This document shows, piece after piece, positions 7,225-10,151 of a stretch of DNA of 10,151 nucleotides (its first letter is position 1; every line of letters starts with the position of its first letter). The notes under the pieces are model-generated. The model was not told the origin of the DNA and made no database searches. It worked only from the letters and a program-made list of their open reading frames with translations. Position numbers and translations under genes: made by a program. This DNA comes from an uncultured Collinsella sp. (GTDB lineage: Bacteria > Actinomycetota > Coriobacteriia > Coriobacteriales > Coriobacteriaceae), in NCBI GenBank assembly GCA_900543025.1, contig UQPP01000052.1, positions 1 to 10,151 of the forward strand, in the 5' to 3' direction.

Positions 7225-7809
7225 CTACTCACCTCCCAGCGGCGCAGAACCCACGTGGGAGCCCGGCGCGACGTCGTTGATCTCGACGGCGGTGTGGCCG
7301 TCGACTTCCTTCATATATAGATGCACGTTCTCCTCATGCGACGAGGGAACGTTCTTGCCGACAAAGTCCGGCGAGATGGGGAGCTCGCGGTGGCCGCGGT
7401 CAACGAGGACTGCCAACTCAATGCGGCTCGGACGGCCCAGGTCCATGACGGCGTCGAGAGCGGCGCGGATGGTACGGCCCGTATACAGGATGTCGTCCAC
7501 CAGCACGACGCGCTTGCCGTCGACGCTGAAGGGAATGTTGGTAGCGTGGATCGCGGGAGCGAAATTGATAGCGTAGTCATCGCGGTAGAAGCTGATGTCC
7601 AGGCTGCCGAGCGGAACTTCGACGCCCTCGATCTCCTTGATCTCCTCGGCGAGCTTCTTTGCCAGAAGGTCGCCGCGCGTGACGATGCCAACCAGAGCGA
7701 GGTCTTCACAGCCCTCGTTGCGCTCGAGAATCTCGTGCGCGATGCGAGTCATCGCTCGATTGACGGCGGTCTCGTCCATAATGACCGCCTTGGGGGAAGT
7801 CGTGCCCAT
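7225..7809 (-). CDS. pyrR: bifunctional pyr operon regulator / uracil phosphoribosyltransferase PyrR
   Basis: PyrR binds pyr mRNA when UMP or UTP is abundant and reduces expression; many homologues also convert uracil and PRPP to UMP. The protein has 194 residues (family about 180-190). The PRPP-binding motif is VVLVDDILYTGRTIRA (101-116). DISFYRDDY (71-79) and LVDRGHRELPISPDFVGKN are both strongly conserved in PyrR. The C-terminus is about 10 residues longer than common, ending in a glycine-rich tail. The start ATG has AAGGAG with four bases between. It is the first gene of the operon, and its leader carries a terminator/antiterminator pair that PyrR could control. Confidence 0.96.
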   Translation of the reverse strand: MGTTSPKAVIMDETAVNRAMTRIAHEILERNEGCEDLALVGIVTRGDLLAKKLAEEIKEIEGVEVPLGSLDISFYRDDYAINFAPAIHATNIPFSVDGKRVVLVDDILYTGRTIRAALDAVMDLGRPSRIELAVLVDRGHRELPISPDFVGKNVPSSHEENVHLYMKEVDGHTAVEINDVAPGSHVGSAPLGGE

Positions 7810-7830
7810 CGATCTCCTTCCTCACATGTC

Positions 7831-7957
7831 TTGACTGCTGACACAGTCAAAAAAATAGATGCCCGACCGCTTAAAGCGGACCAGACACCCACAGGAAAGG
7901 CTGCTCTTTGGCAGTTATGTAATTCCATGTGGGTATCTCGTACCCCTTTAATGGTCA
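7831..7957 (-). promoter_or_regulatory. pyr leader attenuator, probably PyrR-controlled
   Basis: Three exclusive RNA structures can be drawn on the minus strand. (1) GGGTACGAGATACCC at 7931-7945 forms a 5-bp hairpin with loop CGAGA. (2) AGATACCCACATGG (7925-7938) pairs with CCTGTGGGTGTCT (7883-7895) over 13 bp with one bulged base. (3) The terminator stem at 7858-7889 uses GGTGTCT again (7883-7889). Structure 1 takes the 5' arm of structure 2, and structure 2 takes the 5' arm of the terminator. This is the logic of the anti-antiterminator, antiterminator and terminator of the Bacillus pyr operon. The loop resembles, but does not exactly equal, the CNGNGA hexaloop I recall for PyrR sites. A separate small hairpin (7831-7850) lies between the terminator and the pyrR ribosome-binding site. 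Confidence 0.7.
7849..7889 (-). terminator. Intrinsic terminator (attenuator) in the pyrR leader
   Basis: On the minus strand the arm GGTGTCTGGTCCGC (7876-7889) pairs with GCGGTCGGGCATC (7858-7870) with one bulged U and several G-U pairs; the loop is short. It is followed by TA and seven T (7849-7855). It lies about 40 nt before the pyrR start, so it would stop transcripts before the operon. Confidence 0.8.
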
Positions 7958-7963
7958 AGGGAT

Positions 7964-7969
7964 AGTGTA
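7964..7969 (-). promoter_or_regulatory. Weak candidate -10 for the pyr operon
   Basis: TACACT on the minus strand matches TATAAT at four of six. It would start transcription near 7957, just before all parts of the attenuator. The -35 at 17 nt (TCGCAA) is poor. The better-looking TTGACC at 7953-7958 with TACCCA 17 nt on would start inside the anti-antiterminator and so fits less well. Confidence 0.3.
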
Positions 7970-8197
7970 GCCAACCTCGTGCTTAATTGCGAGCATAAAT
8001 ACAGAGCAATCCGTAAACGGAGCCCAATGCTCCATAAACCTATATATATTTGTGGGACGAGCTTGAAAACACACGCACGAGCTGGCATAATCCCCTCTGC
8101 TGCACGCAAATCGGATCTACGTCCAGGGCCGTGGCGTGGGCACTATCGCCAAAAGAGGAATATCTCTGTGTAGATTGCGCACAGGGAGCGACTTCTG
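7970..8197. other. Divergent intergenic region between pyrR and rpmB
   Basis: No convincing gene lies here. It holds adjacent small hairpins (CCGTAAACGG at 8011-8020 and GGAGC/GCTCC at 8019-8033), an AT-rich run around 8041-8051, and a possible rightward promoter at 8063-8091. The inverted repeat GCACAG/CTGTGC just upstream of the rpmB -10 starts at 8179. Open frames reaching leftward from rpmB into this region lack a sensible ribosome-binding site and family similarity. Confidence 0.6.
8063..8091 (+). promoter_or_regulatory. Candidate rightward promoter upstream of rpmB
   Basis: TTGAAA (8063-8068), a 17-nt spacer and CATAAT (8086-8091) each match the sigma-70 consensus at five of six, with TGG before the -10. 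It is the best two-box promoter in the region. The start point near 8098 would be about 160 nt before rpmB, so it would give a long leader or a separate short RNA. Confidence 0.45.
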
Positions 8198-8206
8198 TGC
8201 TATAGT
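8198..8206 (+). promoter_or_regulatory. Candidate rpmB promoter, extended -10
   Basis: TGCTATAGT is an extended -10 with a hexamer matching at five of six. TTGCGC lies farther upstream at a 20-nt spacing, which is too wide to count on. The start would fall near 8213, giving a leader of about 48 nt. The inverted repeat GCACAG-N10-CTGTGC (8179-8200) ends on the TGC of this element and could be an operator. Confidence 0.5.
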
Positions 8207-8224
8207 TCAGGCTTGTTTGTTAAC

Positions 8225-8244
8225 GCGACATGTTCGTTTGTCGC
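8225..8244 (+). other. Hairpin in the rpmB leader
   Basis: GCGACA (8225-8230) pairs perfectly with TGTCGC (8239-8244) around an 8-nt loop. It ends three bases before AAGGAGG (8247-8253), the rpmB ribosome-binding site. It could affect ribosome access; no known L28 regulatory motif is recognised. Confidence 0.4.
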
Positions 8245-8260
8245 CCAAGGAGGGTCAGTT

Positions 8261-8449
8261 ATGTCCAAAGTTTGCGAAGTTTGCGGTAAGCACCCCGTTG
8301 CCGGTCGCTCCATCAGCCACTCTCACCGCGTCACCAACCGTAAGTTCCGCCCCAACATCCAGCGCGTCTACGTCGTCGTCGATGGTCACCGTCGCAAGAT
8401 GAACGTTTGCTCCACCTGCCTCAAGTCTGGCAAGGTTGCGCGCTCCTAA
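8261..8449 (+). CDS. rpmB: 50S ribosomal protein L28
   Basis: L28 is a small protein of the large ribosomal subunit. The product is 62 residues, normal for the short form. It has SHRVTNRKFRPNIQRV (21-36), the family core. Two CxxC pairs, C5/C8 and C50/C53, make it the zinc-binding (C+) form. The ATG at 8261 has AAGGAGG seven bases upstream; longer open frames upstream are not supported. It is transcribed alone, divergent from the pyr operon, and ends in a strong terminator. Confidence 0.97.
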   Translation: MSKVCEVCGKHPVAGRSISHSHRVTNRKFRPNIQRVYVVVDGHRRKMNVCSTCLKSGKVARS

Positions 8450-8452
8450 ATA

Positions 8453-8496
8453 AGGTCTTACCAACAAGTACCTCGGACTCTCCGGGTCAAAGACCT
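8453..8496 (+). other. Structured 3' untranslated segment after rpmB
   Basis: AGGTCTT (8453-8459) pairs with AAGACCT (8490-8496), enclosing an inner hairpin CTCGGA/TCCGGG (8472-8486). It begins four bases after the rpmB stop and precedes the terminator. No T-run follows, so it is not itself a terminator; it does not fit a tRNA. Confidence 0.35.
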
Positions 8497-8517
8497 CGCG
8501 TTCACATAGAACTTACC

Positions 8518-8546
8518 AAAGGCGCCCCTACGGAGGGCGCCTTTTT
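8518..8546 (+). terminator. rpmB intrinsic terminator
   Basis: GGCGCCC (8521-8527) and GGGCGCC (8535-8541) form a perfect 7-bp GC stem with a 7-nt loop, followed by five T. The AAA before the stem can pair with the T-run, so it may also stop transcripts arriving from the transposase on the other strand. Confidence 0.92.
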
Positions 8547-8547
8547 G

Positions 8548-8683
8548 CACTCATTGGGGACAGACTTAGATGAGTGTTTTCACGCATTGGGGACAGACTT
8601 AGATGAGTGTTTTCACGCATTGGGGACAGACTTACATGAGTGTTTTCACGCATTGGGGACAGACTTAGATGAGTGCTTTCCAA
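8548..8683 (+). repeat. Left cluster: four tandem 33-bp repeats
   Basis: Units start with CATTGGGGACAGACTTA at 8552, 8585, 8618 and 8651, an exact 33-bp period. The rest of each unit is GATGAGTGTTTTCACG, with small changes: unit 3 has CATGAG in place of GATGAG, and unit 4 ends GTGCTTTCC. The outer copy has CACTCAT (8548-8554) pairing with ATGAGTG (8570-8576) across the GGGGACAGAC core. Internal junctions read ATGAGTG-TTTT-CACGCAT, a stem with one mismatch. There are no variable spacers, so it is not a CRISPR array. Confidence 0.95.
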
Positions 8684-8737
8684 AGCTCACAGTGCATCGA
8701 CGAACTCACGGCGCTTCGATCGCCACCAGTACGTACC

Positions 8738-9514
8738 TCACGCCGCCTCGTTCCAGCCCGCGGTGGCCTTGGTTACGCTTGTGGCGCCGATGCCGGTGAT
8801 ACGGGCAATTTGCTTGACCGTGAGATGCGCCCGCCTGAGCCTCAGCAGACAGGCATCGCGATCGGGGCGTGGCAGGGCCTTGAGCATCGCAGGATCTATG
8901 CTCGGAAGCACTTCGCGCGCAATGGAAAGGACCTCCTCATCGGGGATCCGCCGGCGTGGAAGAACCTCCACTGACCAGATGCGCTCGGCAACTTCCTTGA
9001 GATGCTCGCAATAGCAACGGGAGCCTCCGACAATATCGAGCATAGGGGCCGCATCACAGATGTCAAAGGGATCATAGCCCAGCTCATATGCCTTGTAGCT
9101 TGACCAGCGGTACGCCTCGAGTGAGTCGAGCGCACCTTTCACGGGATTGAGATGGATATAGTCGAGCAGTTGCACCGCTTGCGTGTCCGACTCAACAGCG
9201 ACCCGCGAATAGCGATTATCAAAGAGATGCCCCGTTCTCCCCGTTTTCCCATTGAAATACTTAGCATATGCCGTCAATGCGCACTGCATCGCCTTTGAAA
9301 GATTGTCGAACGGATCATCAACCATCAAATGAAAGTGGTTGTCCATAAGGCACCAAGCCAAAACCGCCACTTCATGGCGCGCAAACCTGTCCGAGATATC
9401 CGATAGGAAACGATAGCGGTCGGAGTCATCTTCAAAAATAATCTGTTTAGAGTTACCACGGTCAAAGACGTGGTAATAGCCGGTGAGCGAAACGGCGCGG
9501 GCGCATCGGGGCAT
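8738..9514 (-). CDS. Y1/HUH transposase, REP-associated (RAYT, IS200-like) type
   Basis: Y1 transposases cut and join single-stranded DNA with a tyrosine, with a metal held by the HUH motif; RAYT members act on REP-type palindromes. I place the start at ATG 9514, with AAAGGAGAG just upstream, giving 258 residues. The N-terminal domain has YYHVFDRGNSKQIIFEDD (13-30). The HUH motif is WCLMDNHFHLMV with H60-F61-H62. The catalytic tyrosine is probably Y119 in LLDYIHLNPVKGAL. YRWSSYKAYE (135-144) is also typical. A C-terminal helix-turn-helix is suggested by LTVKQIARITGIGATSVTKA (231-250). The frame is intact with no broken motif. The 33-bp repeats on both sides are its likely substrate. Function is inferred from the family. 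Confidence 0.88.
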   Translation of the reverse strand: MPRCARAVSLTGYYHVFDRGNSKQIIFEDDSDRYRFLSDISDRFARHEVAVLAWCLMDNHFHLMVDDPFDNLSKAMQCALTAYAKYFNGKTGRTGHLFDNRYSRVAVESDTQAVQLLDYIHLNPVKGALDSLEAYRWSSYKAYELGYDPFDICDAAPMLDIVGGSRCYCEHLKEVAERIWSVEVLPRRRIPDEEVLSIAREVLPSIDPAMLKALPRPDRDACLLRLRRAHLTVKQIARITGIGATSVTKATAGWNEAA

Positions 9515-9590
9515 AATCTCTCCTTTCAAAAACTGAACAGGCAACACCTAAAAGGAGAGAAGGAACGCGAAATGCTGAGCCTGTGACCTA

Positions 9591-9622
9591 TTTATATCCA
9601 ATGAGCGGCAAAAAGAGGTCAA
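9591..9622 (-). promoter_or_regulatory. Weak candidate promoter for the transposase
   Basis: On the minus strand TTGACC (9617-9622) is followed after 20 nt by TATAAA (9591-9596). The hexamers are good but the spacer is longer than ideal. CCGCTCATTGG, a fragment that also occurs at the end of the right repeat cluster, lies in the spacer (9598-9608). Confidence 0.3.
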
Positions 9623-9639
9623 GAACGGCAAAATGGCAA

Positions 9640-9695
9640 ATCGATGTCTGTCCCCAATGAGTGAAAGCACTCATGTAAGTCTGTCCCCAATGAGC
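9640..9695 (-). repeat. Right cluster: two 33-bp repeats, inverted
   Basis: GTCTGTCCCCAATG occurs at 9646-9659 and 9679-9692, 33 bp apart, and is the exact complement of the core in the left cluster. The junction ATGAGTGAAAGCACTCAT (9657-9674) is a perfect 7-bp palindrome with a 4-nt loop. The copy at 9676-9695 carries the TTACATGAG variant also seen in unit 3 on the left. The inner copy degenerates after the core. Confidence 0.95.
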
Positions 9696-9726
9696 GGGGC
9701 GATGCAGCAGGCAGATAGTTTTAGTT

Positions 9727-9754
9727 AAAACGCTTCATTTTATTGAAGCGTTTT
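9727..9754. terminator. Perfect hairpin upstream of adhE, possible bidirectional terminator
   Basis: AAAACGCTTCA (9727-9737) and TGAAGCGTTTT (9744-9754) form an 11-bp perfect stem with a 6-nt loop. A-rich and T-rich outer arms give it the shape of a terminator in both directions. It separates the mobile element from the adhE promoter. An operator for adhE is the alternative, but it lies about 45 nt upstream of the -10 and does not look like the Rex-type site I know. Confidence 0.5.
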
Positions 9755-9798
9755 AGTGTGCCTTTTACAGGAATCTTACCGTTTACCGAATTATTTCT

Positions 9799-9807
9799 TG
9801 CTATCAT
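9799..9807 (+). promoter_or_regulatory. Candidate adhE promoter, extended -10
   Basis: TGCTATCAT is an extended -10 whose hexamer matches TATAAT at five of six. No clear -35 is at the right distance. The start near 9814 would give a short leader of about 34 nt before the adhE ATG. Confidence 0.5.
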
Positions 9808-9847
9808 GCAAGGCGTAGGGTAAATCTCCGATCGCAAGGAGACACAA

Positions 9848-10151
9848 ATGGTGAAAAAGTCACCGGAAAACACTACTCCCGCAATTGTGGACAACGTAGA
9901 GGCGCTTGAGGCTAAGCTCGCTCAGATGCGAGAGGCCCAGGCGCTTTTTGCTACGTACACGCAGGAGCAGGTCGACAAGATCTTCTATGAGGCCGCCATG
10001 GCCGCCAACAAGGCTCGTATCCCGTTGGCGAAGATGGCCATCGAGGAGACCGGCCGCGGCGTTCTTGAGGACAAGGTCATCAAGAACCACTACGCCGCAG
10101 AGTACATCTACAACGCTTACAAGAACACCAAGACCTGTGGTGTCCTGGAGC
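9848..10151 (+). CDS. adhE: bifunctional acetaldehyde-CoA/alcohol dehydrogenase, 5' part (cut by window edge)
   Basis: AdhE reduces acetyl-CoA to acetaldehyde and then ethanol, reoxidising NADH in fermentation; it forms long cytoplasmic spirosomes. 101 codons are visible, covering only the start of the N-terminal aldehyde dehydrogenase half. The conserved beginning is clear: FATYTQEQVDKIFYEAA (about 37-53), ANKARIPLAKMAIEETGRG (56-74) and EDKVIKNHYAAEYIYNAYKN (77-96), followed by KTCGV. The ATG has AAGGAG six bases upstream. The catalytic cysteine and the iron-dependent alcohol dehydrogenase half lie beyond the edge, so a stand-alone acylating aldehyde dehydrogenase is not excluded, but the N-terminal sequence fits AdhE best. 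Confidence 0.85.
   Translation, partial: MVKKSPENTTPAIVDNVEALEAKLAQMREAQALFATYTQEQVDKIFYEAAMAANKARIPLAKMAIEETGRGVLEDKVIKNHYAAEYIYNAYKNTKTCGVLE

Larger units (their letters stand above)
8548..9695 (-). mobile_element. RAYT/IS200-like element flanked by inverted clusters of 33-bp repeats
   Basis: A Y1 transposase gene on the minus strand lies between two clusters of the same 33-bp unit in opposite orientation, four on the left and two on the right. The left edge directly touches the rpmB terminator, and the right edge stops before the adhE upstream region. REP-associated tyrosine transposases are known to sit between palindromic repeats in inverted orientation, which this copies. The exact ends are uncertain, and no target duplication is expected for this type. 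It could still move, or it could now be a fixed gene that maintains the repeats. Confidence 0.7.

Noticed and set aside
7930..7958. TTGACC-17-TACCCA as the pyr promoter
   Set aside because: The -10 is poor, and the start point would fall inside the anti-antiterminator, which would remove the leader control.
8136..8402. Plus-strand frame of 88 codons over the rpmB start
   Set aside because: It begins with GTG lacking a ribosome-binding site and runs through rpmB in the wrong frame.
8453..8520. Possible tRNA after rpmB
   Set aside because: The paired arms do not form a cloverleaf and there is no T-loop GTTCGA-like sequence.
8548..8683. Possible CRISPR array
   Set aside because: The 33-bp units are directly tandem with no variable spacers, and no cas gene is present.
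8407..8799. Plus-strand frame with repeated GTDLDECFHAL peptide
   Set aside because: The 33-bp period is a multiple of three, so the DNA repeat stays open by chance. The frame starts inside rpmB and ends inside the transposase on the opposite strand.
9572..9586. Very short plus-strand frame ATGCTGAGCCTGTGA after AAAAGGAGAG
   Set aside because: Only four codons, with a distant ribosome-binding sequence and nothing to support translation.
9860..10090. Minus-strand frame of 76 codons
   Set aside because: It is antisense to the clearly recognisable adhE start and shows no family features.

Overview
The window looks like a piece of chromosome from a high-GC, anaerobic, fermentative actinobacterium, most likely class Coriobacteriia and close to Collinsella. 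The support is an actinobacterial-type integration host factor (mIHF) next to gmk and rpoZ, a zinc-ribbon L28, a PyrK/PyrD class 1B dihydroorotate dehydrogenase pair, and an adhE gene. The genus is an inference from gene content and protein similarity; no rRNA is present to confirm it.

Layout. Positions 1-2246 (minus strand) hold a tightly packed cluster mihF-gmk-rpoZ-thiI, with thiI running off the left edge. Positions 2486-7809 (minus strand) hold a pyrimidine operon pyrR-pyrB-pyrC-pyrK-pyrD-pyrF, which gives five of the pathway's enzyme functions plus the PyrR regulator. carA, carB and pyrE are not in the operon. Between the two clusters (2247-2485) lie a long hairpin and a large inverted repeat that covers the best mihF promoter.

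Upstream of pyrR (7831-7957) the leader RNA can form three mutually exclusive elements: an anti-antiterminator hairpin, a 13-bp antiterminator, and an intrinsic terminator with a U7 tail. This is the architecture expected of PyrR-controlled attenuation. Across the divergent intergenic region, rpmB (L28) reads rightward and ends at a strong terminator at 8518-8546.

Immediately after that terminator sits a 1.15-kb element (about 8548-9695). A Y1/HUH transposase of the REP-associated (RAYT/IS200-like) type, on the minus strand, is flanked by clusters of a 33-bp repeat in opposite orientation: four units on the left and two on the right. This is the most unusual feature of the window. A terminator-like hairpin and an extended -10 promoter then lead into the first 101 codons of adhE, which runs off the right edge.

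How it works together: the pyr operon makes UMP under PyrR feedback. The mihF-gmk-rpoZ-thiI cluster joins nucleoid structure, GMP phosphorylation, RNA polymerase assembly and tRNA thiolation. The gene pairs are mostly overlapped or within 5 nt of each other (the pyrC-pyrK gap is the exception), so translational coupling is likely.
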